Origin: Bog-473 sp963754445
GTDB taxonomy: Bacteria > Actinomycetota > Acidimicrobiia > Acidimicrobiales > RAAP-2
Length of the DNA stretch: 64,000 bases
Reading direction: 5' to 3'
NCBI GenBank assembly: GCA_963754445.1
Contig: CAVWFT010000001.1
Coordinates: 62,001-126,000, forward strand
In this document: piece by piece, positions 41,478 through 50,310 of the stretch
How positions within the stretch are numbered: position 1 is the first letter of the stretch
Layout of the letters: each line of letters begins with the position of its first letter
The notes under the pieces: model-generated
Told to the model about the DNA's origin: nothing
Databases searched by the model: none
What the model saw: only the letters and a program-made list of their open reading frames with translations
Translations under genes and position numbers: made by a program

Positions 41478-41530
41478 AGCGCCCCCGGCAGGACTCGAAC
41501 CTGCGCCACCGGCTCCGGAGGCCCATTCGG
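41478..41530 (-). repeat. tRNA-Arg 3'-half-like direct repeat, right copy
   Basis: The complement reads CTCCGGA (loop with anticodon CCG), GCCGG stem side, T-arm GCAGG TTCGAGT CCTGC and acceptor CGGGGGC. The 5' half is missing. 48 of 53 bases match 26888-26940. Both copies have a similar GATTGCCAAA/CGGATTG sequence about 95 bp to the right, so the likeness extends beyond the tRNA part. Confidence 0.65.
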
Positions 41531-42414
41531 CCAGTCCAAGGCGTCCACTGGCACAGGCCACGTGCCCCGGAGCTGGGGATTTCTTCCGAGCCGGCGCACT
41601 GAATCTGCTGCGTCCTACCCAATCGATTGCCAAACGGATTGCCAAAAATCGCAGCACCGGCTTCCCTTGGCCATGGCAGCAGCTCGGACGGCACCACTGG
41701 ATAACTTGTCCGGGGACTCAGCTTCGTTACCTGGGCCCACCCGACGCCTATTGCATGCCTTCTGGCCAGGATGGTCGGTGAGCACGGGGGCCCCGTGCCA
41801 CGGGTTGGTGCGTGCACCGGTATCGAGGGCAGTCGGCGTCAGCGGGGCGGCGGTCAACCGCGCTGTATCGCGCTGAGAGGGCGCCTTGGACCCGTGCGCC
41901 CGGAGCAATCAGTTGTCCGCGCCAGGTTCTCCACCTCTCCGACCGACCGGCTTCCCTTCCTTAACTGCTTTTTCGAACTCCGCCGACCCACTCCGGACAC
42001 TCTCCAAGAGTGACGTGGTTCCTCCCAATCCCCATCCAAAGCCACATCGGCTCGCCGCCAGGTCCGGCCGAATGGCCGACCCTGGTGTGGAGTTGCTGTG
42101 CCGATGAGGCAAATGGTGATGTCGCCGCAGGGCCTGAACCTTGGCCCGAGTGGATACGCCGCCGCCAAATATCTATAGCATTTCGCCTGTCGTCCGGCGC
42201 CCGACGTCAGCCGAGGAGCCAACGCGGTCGGGGCATTCAAACGGGAGTCCCCTTGGGCTGTCGTGGGGCCCGTTGGCGGTTGCCGAGGCCACACGGAGGG
42301 GGTTGCGGGCCGTTTGCGCGTCAGAGAAAATCTACCTCCAGAGCAAGCTCGGGCTTCCTCCGGCGTAGCGGATGCGTGCCCGGTCTTGGGGAGTCGTCGT
42401 CTTTGTGGGGAAAA
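41531..42414. other. 884-bp region with no convincing gene
   Basis: It follows the tRNA-like repeat and holds the shared GATTGCCAAA sequence near 41627. Open frames here look like shadow frames. The end carries the ribosome site (TGTGGGG) of the STAS gene. It may be a decayed integrase region, but no integrase motif is visible. Confidence 0.45.
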
Positions 42415-42747
42415 ATGGCCATGTCACCCGAGTTCAGTATCAGCGTCCGGGATCTTCCCGATTGTCACGTCGTGGCCCTGCAGGGTGCGCTGGACATTGC
42501 AACCGCCGAGGGTCTGGCTTGGTTGCTGGTGGAGGCGGCGGTTTCGACTCTCGTCGTCGACCTCTCCGATTTGAGTCTCATCGATTCCCGCGGCATCACT
42601 GCGCTGGTGGAGGCCCGCGAGCGCGTTGTGGCCGCGGGAGCTGGCGACGTGGTGCTCACGCGACCGAGGGGAATAGTCCGCACGGCCTTGGAGATCGCCG
42701 GGCTCGACGAGTGGATCGTGGAATGGTCGCCAGAGTGGGACAATTGA
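42415..42747 (+). CDS. STAS-domain anti-sigma factor antagonist 1
   Basis: 110 residues; ATG 42415 or 42421 both follow GTGGGG. STAS pattern: FSISVRDLPDCHVVALQGALDIATAEGLAWLLVEAAVSTLVVDLSDLSLIDSRGITALVEARERV, with the phosphorylatable Ser in LIDSRG, then VVLTRPRGIVRTALEIAGLDEWI. In partner switching the unphosphorylated form binds the HATPase kinase and frees a sigma factor. The HATPase gene is 100 bp downstream. Confidence 0.9.
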   Translation: MAMSPEFSISVRDLPDCHVVALQGALDIATAEGLAWLLVEAAVSTLVVDLSDLSLIDSRGITALVEARERVVAAGAGDVVLTRPRGIVRTALEIAGLDEWIVEWSPEWDN

Positions 42748-42812
42748 CCCGCCAGGTTTGCTGCACAAAGCTGCGCCGCACTAAACCTCTTGATGAATAA
42801 GTACGTCATGCG

Positions 42813-42838
42813 GCGTTAGAGTCCGTCGGGCTGGGTAT
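42813..42838 (+). promoter_or_regulatory. Weak candidate SigB/SigF-type promoter of the HATPase gene
   Basis: GCGT (42813-42816), 16-bp spacer, GGGTAT (42833-42838). The GTG start at 42848 is 9 bases later, so the mRNA may be leaderless. The -35 fits only the loose GNNT form. Confidence 0.3.
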
Positions 42839-42847
42839 TGGCCTGAC

Positions 42848-43339
42848 GTGTGCGCAAGTGGCGGGGCGTCGAGAGCGTTGCGCGTTCAGGCCAGCTTTAG
42901 CCCGGTCCCGGTCAGCGCAGCCCAGGCGCGTGAGCTCGTAACGCGTACCTTGCACCGATGGGGGCTCGACATTGTCGAGGAGAGGGCACAACTGCTCGTG
43001 ACCGAACTCATCAGCAACGCCGTGCGGCACGCCAAGACGATGCTGACCTTGACGTTGACATTCGATGGCAACCGCCTCCGTGTGGCATTGTCAGATCAAG
43101 ACATCCGCCCTCCCGTACCGGCTCCGCCGTCTGATCGGCATCGGGGCTGGGGTCTGCGCCTCCTCAGTGCACTTTCTTCGGACTGGGGAACGAACGTGAA
43201 CGCGGAAGGCAAAACCGTCTGGTGCGACCTGTACATCGACGACAGCTCGCCGCACGGTAAGGGTCCGAGTGCGGTCGCTTGGGACCCCGGACAAGCCACC
43301 GTCAGTACCGATGGGCGGAAGGACTCCTACAGACCATAA
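42848..43339 (+). CDS. HATPase-type anti-sigma factor kinase (RsbW/SpoIIAB-like)
   Basis: 163 residues, GTG start. GHKL motifs: N-box LLVTELISNAVRHAKTML, G1 SDQDIRPP, G2 HRGWGLRLLSAL, and WCDLYID as the last strand. These kinases phosphorylate STAS antagonists and hold sigma factors of the SigB/SigF type. It is adjacent to a STAS gene. A polar 30-residue tail (SSPHGKGPSAVAWDPGQ) is unusual. The cognate sigma factor is not in the window. Confidence 0.92.
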   Translation: MCASGGASRALRVQASFSPVPVSAAQARELVTRTLHRWGLDIVEERAQLLVTELISNAVRHAKTMLTLTLTFDGNRLRVALSDQDIRPPVPAPPSDRHRGWGLRLLSALSSDWGTNVNAEGKTVWCDLYIDDSSPHGKGPSAVAWDPGQATVSTDGRKDSYRP

Positions 43340-43596
43340 GGGAGCGCCTGGCCCGTTTCAGATATCGCCGTCCTTGAGCCATCAGCGCCAAGCTGGCGCA
43401 ACATTTTGTGTTCACGTGGTTCCCACGGGGTATCCGGTAAACACCCCAGCGTGGCGGCCTCGTAACCGCAGCTGGAGTGCGATCAGGCCCGAGTTGTCCC
43501 CAGTCCAGGGCTGGGGCGTCGGGCCGATCACGATTCGGACCGAAGTAGTCCTGATGTCGCAACAGGTTCAAAGTCTGGAGGGAAATCAGGAACCGC

Positions 43597-43776
43597 GATT
43601 GGGCAGACCTTTCGCAGTTATATGCGCACGGCGCTGCGGCTTTGGTGGAAGCCAGAGATCGCATTGTGGCCCGCGGACAGGGCGACCTGGTCCTCGCGCT
43701 ACGAGTCCGGATGCTCTGTGCTGTCTTCGACGTCGCTGGTCTTAATGGATGAGTCCTGGAACGCTCTCCAGACTGG
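43597..43776 (+). pseudogene. Decayed STAS-domain copy
   Basis: The frame reads DWADLSQLYAHGAAALVEARDRIVARGQGDLVLALRVRML, then AVFDVAGLNG, a TGA at 43750-43752, and then VLERSPDW. This aligns with the intact STAS gene at 42415, segment VDLSDLSLIDSRGITALVEA to EWSPEW. The phospho-acceptor Ser is lost and the N-terminal strands are missing. It is an old tandem duplicate on the other side of the HATPase gene. Confidence 0.7.
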
Positions 43777-43804
43777 GTAAAGAGGTCGACCCGATGTTAT
43801 TTGC

Positions 43805-43972
43805 TCACTTTCCCGATTGCCCGCTGTTGCCCTCATGCGGGGTGCACGAGCCGGTGGCGTTGTCCACGCACGAGTTAGGTTGATGAGCAGCCTGGCCGGG
43901 ATCGCTGGGGGAGCAAGCCGCCAGCGTTGAGGCAGCCACTAGACCAAGGAGGCCCATCACAATTCGTTTCAT
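43805..43972 (-). CDS. Small lipoprotein
   Basis: 55 residues from ATG 43972, with GGAGAG five bases upstream. The type II signal is MKRIVMGLLGLVAASTLAAC with lipobox LAAC, leaving a mature peptide of about 35 polar residues with two further Cys (NSCVDNATGSC) and a His. It is anchored to the outer face of the membrane. Function unknown. A GATT-N15-GGGTAT promoter form lies upstream. Confidence 0.75.
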   Translation of the reverse strand: MKRIVMGLLGLVAASTLAACSPSDPGQAAHQPNSCVDNATGSCTPHEGNSGQSGK

Positions 43973-43995
43973 ATATCTCTCCATCGACCTGGGTG

Positions 43996-44020
43996 ATACC
44001 CGGCGGCGGCCGATGGAATC
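43996..44020 (-). promoter_or_regulatory. Candidate SigB/SigF-type promoter of the lipoprotein gene
   Basis: On the minus strand GATT (44020-44017), 15-bp spacer, GGGTAT (44001-43996), about 24 bases before ATG 43972. Confidence 0.5.
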
Positions 44021-44923
44021 CGACCAGGCGTGGACCGGCATTCGGCGAAGTCAGAGGGTCAGCCGTCGATCAGGATGCCATATTCGATCATAGAAATGGA
44101 AGGCGCCCTCACAGCCTTGAATCGCTGTCGTGGTGGTCGGCCGTGAGGGTGGCAGCTCGCCAGAGAGTTCGGTGCTTCACCTAGCGGTTCAATCTGATCC
44201 TTTCCCCGGCGCGCGCCGCGATCTCGTCTTGATGGTTTCATATGCGTTCACGGAACGTTGGGCGCGAACGTAAGACTTATCAGGAGCCAACGCGGGTCCG
44301 GGTCATCTAGGTGGAGGAGGTTTTCTGCCGTGGATCTGCAATCGCATCGTGGCACGTCCAACGTGCCCCGACACCCCGCAAAGCGTCGGCCGAGGCAACA
44401 GAGCTTCCCATTTCAAGCAGTGTGCTGAATGAGGTACGGGAAGTGCCATGGAAACACCAACCACGAATTGGGAAGCTGATGCTCCGACCGACTTGGGCTA
44501 CGCGTTCGAGCGATCGTGCGGATGATCGGTTTTGCTCTGGCAACGTTGGCATCCACGCGAGCATCATCCCGCTCGCTGGAGGGATCGGCGAGGGAATCTA
44601 CGGCCCTCAAGAATCTCGCTGGCACTTGGTGTTGGCCGGTGCTCCCGGGAGGCAGTAGTCGAAACGCTATCTTCAGAGTCCTCCTGACGTCTGCATCGAT
44701 ATCAGCGGGTCCGTTTCAATCACAATGCCGGAGTCCGCGCCGCGGGTCTGCCTGCCCTTTTGGCGCTGCCACGTGGGGGTTTGAGCTCCATGCGGAGCAT
44801 TCGCATGGGCGGTGGGTGAAACGGCTTGACGCTAGCGGCACCATCCTGGGATACTCCCGTTGCAGGCCTGTCCGGGTGGGGGCTGCCGCCACCCGGGTCC
44901 AGCGAAAAGGAGCGGCGCAAACG
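44021..44923. other. 903-bp region with no convincing gene
   Basis: Open frames of 70-115 codons occur on both strands but show no family features. A GGAGGAGG at 44312-44319 precedes a GTG-started 32-codon frame at 44331, which is too short to judge. The right end holds AAAAGGAG before the next gene. Confidence 0.45.
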
Positions 44924-45499
44924 ATGATGCAGAGTGAAAGTCAATCGGGTCGGACAACCATGTGGCTGGGAGTCCTTTCGGTCGTTGTCGCCGGTATCGT
45001 GCTGTTGCCGGCAGCCGTCGCCCAGGCGTCGTCCCCAAAAGCTGTGACCATCTCGTCGATCATCACCGAGGGCAGCACGGCGAAGCCACTCATCATCGTC
45101 AAGGGAAGCGGTTTCGGCGCAACTGCTCCTGTGGCGGATCCTGCAGCGCACCCCAATGGCCAGAGCGCCTGCCCCGCCTTTCCCGTGTCGCCGGCCAAAG
45201 ACATCAAGCACGACGGCTACGACTACGGGACCGACATGCTGTGGCTGGAGAACTCCACCCCAAGAGAGCCCACCGCAGGATGGCGAGCCGGCGACTACGT
45301 GCCCAGTAGCGAGATTGACTGCATAGGGATCCGCATTGTGAAGTGGAGCCGTACCGAGTTGGAGTTCAAGCTTGGGACTGCCTATGACAACCCGACGTTA
45401 GAAGGCGGAAACCAATACCAGCTGAACCAGGGTGACATCATCGAGTTCGAAGTCCGCGGCGTGGAGTCGGAGGGAACTGTCTGTTTCGGGTGTGCATAA
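44924..45499 (+). CDS. Secreted IPT/TIG-like protein of unknown function
   Basis: 191 residues; ATG 44924 or 44927 after AAAAGGAG. A signal segment (MWLGVLSVVVAGIVLLPAAVAQAS) is preceded by a polar N-terminus. The mature part begins like an IPT fold: VTISSIITEGSTAKPLIIVKGSGFG, later WLENSTPREPTAGWRAGDY, IDCIGIRIVKWSRTELEFKLG and GDIIEFEVRGVESEGTVCFGC. The Cys residues probably form disulphides. Possibly a surface adhesion or carbohydrate-binding module. Confidence 0.78.
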   Translation: MMQSESQSGRTTMWLGVLSVVVAGIVLLPAAVAQASSPKAVTISSIITEGSTAKPLIIVKGSGFGATAPVADPAAHPNGQSACPAFPVSPAKDIKHDGYDYGTDMLWLENSTPREPTAGWRAGDYVPSSEIDCIGIRIVKWSRTELEFKLGTAYDNPTLEGGNQYQLNQGDIIEFEVRGVESEGTVCFGCA

Positions 45500-45636
45500 A
45501 ACGATCCTCTTCGGCACATCCAATTTGGTCTGTCCGTCCCTTCGATCTTGAGTCTGCTCCAGACGCGCTGCTTGATCGCCTTCGAAGGCTCGCCCTCTAG
45601 CCCGGGCTTGCAAAGAGCCCTAGCGGTCTCTCCCCA

Positions 45637-46770
45637 CTAGCGGCGGTATGAGGCGGCCGTCGACTCCTTGAGAGTCATGCCATGACCAGACACATCGGAG
45701 AGCGGCCGTAGGTGCCCGCCCCGAGGGTCGAGCGCGCCATCAAACAGCAACGTCTCAATTCGGTGATGGTCGTGGAAATATTCGATGTGACGCATGTGAG
45801 GAACACTGAGTCCCACATGCGCATGCAAGTTTGGGGCGCAGTGCGCCGATATTTCCAGGCCTTGAGCGCCAGCGACCGCCGCCGCACGGAGCCAGGTGGT
45901 ATAGCCGCCGCAACGGGTCACGTCGATCTGGAGACAGTCCACCGCTTCGGAGGCAACCATGCGAGCAAAATAGGACTCGTCGTAGCCGTACTCTCCGGCG
46001 GCGACATCGACCTCAAGTGCGTCTCGAACCATGCATAGGCCTGTGAGATCGTCGGATGAAACAGGCTCTTCGAACCAGGAGATGTCAGCGCTGTCGATCA
46101 ACACATCACCGATCCGAATGGCCTGTTTACGATTGTACGCCCCGTTTGCGTCGACGAACAGTGCGACACCATTGCCGATAACGGTTCGAGCGAACGTGGT
46201 CCGGGCTATGTCACGCTCAGGCCGCCCACCCGATGCCTCACCGATCTTGATCTTCACCATGGGGATTTCCCATTCCCCCACCCATTGCTCCAATTGGGTT
46301 CGTGCAGTCTCCTCGTCGTAGCTGATGAAGCCACCGCTCCCATAGATGGCGACCTGTTCCGTGCATCGCCCGAAGAGGTCTGCCAGCGGGACGCCAAGGT
46401 GGCGTGACTTGCAATCCCACAAGGCGATGTCCACCGCGGAGATGGCACAGCTGACGACACCGGGCCGGCCGATATTCCGACATGCTCGGACCATGCGCTC
46501 GTGCGAGCCTGCCGTGCTGAGAAGGTCCGAGCCGACAACCGTATCCGTCAGGGTGTCCTCAATGACAATCTGAGATGCTCGAGAGCCGTACGTCCACCCG
46601 AGGCCCGTTGTTCCACCAGCACGCACCTCCGCCGTTACCACGGTGGTCGCTCGCCATTCGAGCGTTCCGTCAGCCTCGGGCTGATCGGTCGGCACCTTGA
46701 AGGTCCGCGTGATGATCTCCTCCACCGGGACGGACACGTTTAGCGCCGGCCAACCCGGGCAGTGATCCAC
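45637..46770 (-). CDS. Enolase-superfamily sugar-acid dehydratase/racemase (mandelate racemase group)
   Basis: 377 residues, GTG start 46770; a GTG near 46737 is an alternative. The capping domain (about 12-130) is followed by the barrel: PMVKIKIGEASGG with the KxK base, FVDANGAYNRKQA (metal Asp), SWFEEPVSSDD (Glu), VAAGEYGYDESYF (Glu), and EISAHCAPNLHAHVG with a His. These residues allow proton abstraction next to a carboxylate. The substrate is probably an aldonate or muconate-like acid. No transporter or kinase gene sits nearby. Confidence 0.92.
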   Translation of the reverse strand: MDHCPGWPALNVSVPVEEIITRTFKVPTDQPEADGTLEWRATTVVTAEVRAGGTTGLGWTYGSRASQIVIEDTLTDTVVGSDLLSTAGSHERMVRACRNIGRPGVVSCAISAVDIALWDCKSRHLGVPLADLFGRCTEQVAIYGSGGFISYDEETARTQLEQWVGEWEIPMVKIKIGEASGGRPERDIARTTFARTVIGNGVALFVDANGAYNRKQAIRIGDVLIDSADISWFEEPVSSDDLTGLCMVRDALEVDVAAGEYGYDESYFARMVASEAVDCLQIDVTRCGGYTTWLRAAAVAGAQGLEISAHCAPNLHAHVGLSVPHMRHIEYFHDHHRIETLLFDGALDPRGGHLRPLSDVSGHGMTLKESTAASYRR

Positions 46771-47261
46771 TCGAAGGTGCGCACGGCCGTCCGGAGAAGG
46801 CTGCCCCTGAGCTCTCGTTGCTCCACTTCGTGGTCACCCACCAACAGCTTGCTGGAAATGCACGACCCTCGGATCGTCTCGACGTGCCGAATTTCGGGCG
46901 TCATGGCAACGCACCATGGTAGGTCGCCAGCATCGAACGACGCAGCTGCATGTTCGGGTGGGCGGATGCGACGTGCGCATCTGGAACCGGCAGGCGGTCG
47001 AGGGCTGCCGAATCTGGCAGATCGCAGAACTCCATGTCAGCTCGACACTCGAATCGGAGACGAGATTGTGCCCGGTGTTCGCAAGAGGCCGCATTCGCCG
47101 CATCGCAGATGGCAATGTCCCACGGCGGCGACGTGCTTACGCTTGTCGACAAGTTCTCCCTTCAACTTCGGCTCCTCGTGCTGCGATTCAGGCCGCCATA
47201 GTTCTGATGCCCGGCCTGTGTGGCGACAAACCAGCAGCTGGCGTGAGCAGCGCTGTCGTGT
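46771..47261. other. 491-bp region with no convincing gene
   Basis: It lies between two divergent units. Open frames lack family features. It contains the upstream region of the enolase-superfamily gene; no clear promoter was seen for that direction. Confidence 0.45.
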
Positions 47262-47286
47262 GGTTGAGAGATCTGACGAGGGGTAG
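47262..47286 (+). promoter_or_regulatory. Candidate SigB/SigF-type promoter of the oxidase/GMC operon
   Basis: GGTT (47262-47265), 15-bp spacer, GGGTAG (47281-47286). Transcription would start near 47293, about 48 bases before ATG 47341. Confidence 0.5.
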
Positions 47287-47340
47287 AACCGTTTCGTCGA
47301 GCATCCCTCACCAAGGCGGCGGAACGGGAGTATTTACACA

Positions 47341-49101
47341 ATGTCCAAAATCGCCTCGGAAGTGCTTCTCGAGCGACTCGCTGATTGGGGGGTCGACACG
47401 ATTTTCGGGCTGCCGGGTGATGGGATCAACGGAATCATGGAGGGCTTGCGGCGACAGGACAGGATTCGCTTTGTCCTCGTGCACCACGAAGAAGCCGCTG
47501 CTTTCATGGCCACCGGATACGCCAAGTCGACCGGGCGACTCGGGGTCTGTCTGGCCACCTCCGGGCCAGGGGCGATCCATCTCCTGAATGGACTCTACGA
47601 CGCCAAGCTCGATCACGCTCCTGTCCTCGCTATTACCGGAATGCAGGAGACCCAGATGCTCGGGACGGGCTATCAGCAGGAGGTCTCGCTCGAGAAACTG
47701 TTCATCGACGTTGCTGAATACAACGAAATGATCCATGTCCCGGCTCAGTTGCCAACCCTCGTCGACATCGCCGTTCGCCATGCCCTGACCCGGCGGGGAG
47801 TGGCCCACCTGACCATTCCGACGGACATTCAAATCGCAGTGGCCGGCGCCAACCCGTGGAGTGCCCCTGCCCCAGCGGTCAATCAGCCAACGGCGCCCAT
47901 CTATCTGCCCGCATCGGGTCTGCCCCGGCAGCAAGATGTCTCTGCTGCGGCTGAGGTGCTGAACGCCGGCTCCAAAGTGGTGATACTGGTCGGGGCAGGG
48001 GCACTCGGTGCGAGAGAAGAGGTACTGCTGGCGGCCGAGCGACTGCACAGTCCGGTAATTAAGACGCTGCCCGGAAAGGCGGTGATCCCCGACGACCATC
48101 CCCTTTGCATCGGCGGAATCGGACTTTTGGGGACCTCACCGGCTATCGACGCCATGGAAAGCTGCGACACCCTGCTCATGGTGGGGACGAACTTCCCGTA
48201 TACCAAGTACCTACCCGATCCGGGGCAGTGCAAAGTCGTGCAGATCGAGGCCGATCCCATCCGGGCCGGGAATCGCATCGCGACGGAGGTGCCCATGATC
48301 GCCGATGCGGCCGCTGGCCTTGTGGCTCTGGTTCCACAACTGGCCGAATCCTCCGCCCGGTCCTTTCTCGATGACCTTCAAAACAAGATGTCAGGCTGGC
48401 GAGACAGGATGCAGGCACTCGAGGCGATCCAGACGGATCCGATTCAGCCGCAGTATCTCATGCACGTCATCGACAGATTGGCCGCCGGCGACGCCATATT
48501 GACATCCGACTCGGGAACGATCGCTACCTGGGCGGCCCGTCACTTCACCATCCGTGACGGGCGCAGCTTCTACTTGTCGGGGAACCTCGCCACGATGGCT
48601 CCCGGGCTGCCCTACACGATCGCCAATCAAATCGCCCACCCAGGCCGCCAGTGCATTGCCTTTGTCGGTGACGGGGGATTCGCCATGCTCATGGCGGAGT
48701 TCGGGACGGCATGCCGATATGACCTTCCGATCAAGGTGATTGTGAACAACAATGCGTCGCTCGGCCAAATCATGTGGGAGCAACTCGTGCTTGGTTATCC
48801 TGAGTACGGGATTCGCTTCGGGCGACCTCCCAACTTTGCACCGTGGGCCGAGGCATGTGGTGGAAGGGGTATTCGGGTCGAAACAGCCGGCGACGTGGAG
48901 AGCGCCATCAAAGAAGCTCTCTCGTTCCCGGGGCCGGCATTAGTCGACGTCCTAGTCAATCCGGACGAGCCGCCAATGCCCGGCAAGGTTGAATACGAGC
49001 AAGCAAAAGGCTTTTTGAAGGCCTTCTTGGCCGGGCAACCCCGGAAAGCCACCATTGCCAGCACGCTCTTTCGCGACAAGGTCTCGGAGATGCGGACGTG
49101 A
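47341..49101 (+). CDS. TPP-dependent pyruvate oxidase-like enzyme
   Basis: 586 residues. Domain order: PYR domain with catalytic Glu in VLVHHEEAAAFMATGYAK, middle FAD/ADP-type domain (VVILVGAGALGAREEVLLAAERL, GTNFPYTKYLPDPG), and PP domain with the TPP motif GDGGFAMLMAEFGTACRYDLPIKVIVNNN. The ATSGPGAIHLLNGLYDAK segment and SYFL-type region resemble PoxB. It decarboxylates a 2-keto acid, probably pyruvate to acetate, passing electrons to quinone or oxygen. It leads a four-gene operon; the next gene overlaps by GTGA. Confidence 0.9.
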   Translation: MSKIASEVLLERLADWGVDTIFGLPGDGINGIMEGLRRQDRIRFVLVHHEEAAAFMATGYAKSTGRLGVCLATSGPGAIHLLNGLYDAKLDHAPVLAITGMQETQMLGTGYQQEVSLEKLFIDVAEYNEMIHVPAQLPTLVDIAVRHALTRRGVAHLTIPTDIQIAVAGANPWSAPAPAVNQPTAPIYLPASGLPRQQDVSAAAEVLNAGSKVVILVGAGALGAREEVLLAAERLHSPVIKTLPGKAVIPDDHPLCIGGIGLLGTSPAIDAMESCDTLLMVGTNFPYTKYLPDPGQCKVVQIEADPIRAGNRIATEVPMIADAAAGLVALVPQLAESSARSFLDDLQNKMSGWRDRMQALEAIQTDPIQPQYLMHVIDRLAAGDAILTSDSGTIATWAARHFTIRDGRSFYLSGNLATMAPGLPYTIANQIAHPGRQCIAFVGDGGFAMLMAEFGTACRYDLPIKVIVNNNASLGQIMWEQLVLGYPEYGIRFGRPPNFAPWAEACGGRGIRVETAGDVESAIKEALSFPGPALVDVLVNPDEPPMPGKVEYEQAKGFLKAFLAGQPRKATIASTLFRDKVSEMRT

Positions 49102-49592
49102 GAGCCGCCATACGTTCCACGCTCGACGAGCGAGAACACATGAGCGCCGGCAATGAACACGTCGGCATCGATCGTTTCCTCCAGAACGTTCGGCACGGCC
49201 GCTTCGAGCGAAGCCTGGCCGGCCTGACCGGCATTGGAGCGCTCATCACCGGGGTAGAGATCTGGCTCGAGCACGATCGAGCCAGTTTCGCAAATCGGAT
49301 GATGTGGGTCCCTGTTGCGCTGACCCCGGCAATGGCCGCGGCCGGAATAGCCGGAATTTTCTCCAAACGAGCGGCGAAGACGTTTCTGCCGGTGGTCTCG
49401 ATTGTCGTGCTGTTTAACAGCATGCAAGGCGAATACCTCCACCTGCGCGGCGTCGCTCAGCGACCGGGTGGATTCGGGCGTAATTTTGCGCTGTACAACG
49501 CGGAAATGGGACCTCCCACCTTCGCGCCCCTCCTCTTCGGACTCGTTGGCGGAATGGGTTTGGTTGCCTCCATTCTCCGCCGCGAAAGCTGA
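49098..49592 (+). CDS. Small membrane protein of the oxidase/GMC operon
   Basis: 164 residues, GTG start overlapping the previous stop. After a polar N-terminus, about four hydrophobic segments appear: SLAGLTGIGALITGVEIWLEH, WVPVALTPAMAAAGIAGIF, TFLPVVSIVVLFNSMQGEYLHLRG and FAPLLFGLVGGMGLVASIL. The loops LEHDRASF and GEYLHLRGVAQRPGGF might contact a partner. No family was recognised. It may anchor the soluble dehydrogenase components at the membrane. Confidence 0.78.
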   Translation: MRAAIRSTLDEREHMSAGNEHVGIDRFLQNVRHGRFERSLAGLTGIGALITGVEIWLEHDRASFANRMMWVPVALTPAMAAAGIAGIFSKRAAKTFLPVVSIVVLFNSMQGEYLHLRGVAQRPGGFGRNFALYNAEMGPPTFAPLLFGLVGGMGLVASILRRES

Positions 49593-49595
49593 CAA

Positions 49596-50300
49596 ATGGG
49601 AGTTACGCCGGGCTCGGCCGAACAACGGTTCCCAGGCTATGACGTGATGCGGCAGGAGCCGACGTGGGACGAGTTCACAACCTCGGTCGTGACCGCCCGC
49701 CTGGGGCCGCCTGGTCCACCCCTGTTCTTTGGGGCGGACGAGGAGCCCATCGTTCGTGCGCTGCTCGATCGTCTGCTGGCCCAAGACGAAGAACCACGCG
49801 TACCGGTCTTCGAGGTGATCGATGCTCGTCTCGCCGAACGGCGTGGTGACGGGTTCCGCTACGAAGGCCTTCCCGATGACCCAGAGGCGTGGCGTCAGTC
49901 TGTGGCTGGGCTGGAAGAGACGGCTCGCACCGATTTCGGAAGACCATTTACGCAATTGGCCCACCAAGAGCAACGAAGCATCATCGAAGGGGTGCGGCTG
50001 GGGCAAGATGAGTGGCACGGATTGCCTGCCGGACGCCTCTTCTCGCTGTGGATGCGGTACGCCTGTAGCGCCTTCTATGCCCATCCCTGGGCCTGGAACG
50101 AAATTGGGTTCGGCGGTCCGGCATATCCGCGCGGTTACAAGCATCTTGCCCTGGGAGCCCGCGAGCCGTGGGAAGTCGAGGAGCGGGACGCCAAAGACCC
50201 GGTTCCGTGGGCGGAACGCTCTGAGGGGGTCAAGAGGAGGCACTCCGACGGCGTGTCCCCGGCAACCGGCGACTCGTCGGGATCCGCCGGGGCCCGATGA
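49596..50300 (+). CDS. Gluconate 2-dehydrogenase subunit 3 family protein
   Basis: 234 residues from ATG 49596, three bases after the upstream stop. The family pattern is seen in FFGADEEPIVRALLDRLLAQDE, PVFEVIDARLAERRGDGFRYEGLP, and FYAHPWAWNEIGFGGPAYPRGYKHLALGAREPWE. Members form complexes with GMC flavoproteins and are usually exported by Tat; here no signal peptide is seen. The polar tail after about residue 205 is probably disordered. The GMC gene begins 10 bp downstream, supporting a heterodimer. Confidence 0.88.
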   Translation: MGVTPGSAEQRFPGYDVMRQEPTWDEFTTSVVTARLGPPGPPLFFGADEEPIVRALLDRLLAQDEEPRVPVFEVIDARLAERRGDGFRYEGLPDDPEAWRQSVAGLEETARTDFGRPFTQLAHQEQRSIIEGVRLGQDEWHGLPAGRLFSLWMRYACSAFYAHPWAWNEIGFGGPAYPRGYKHLALGAREPWEVEERDAKDPVPWAERSEGVKRRHSDGVSPATGDSSGSAGAR

Positions 50301-50310
50301 GCAGCAGCGG

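Noticed and set aside
44331..44429. GTG-started 32-codon frame after GGAGGAGG
   Set aside because: The ribosome site is strong, but the peptide is short, of ordinary shadow-like composition and has no recognised relative.
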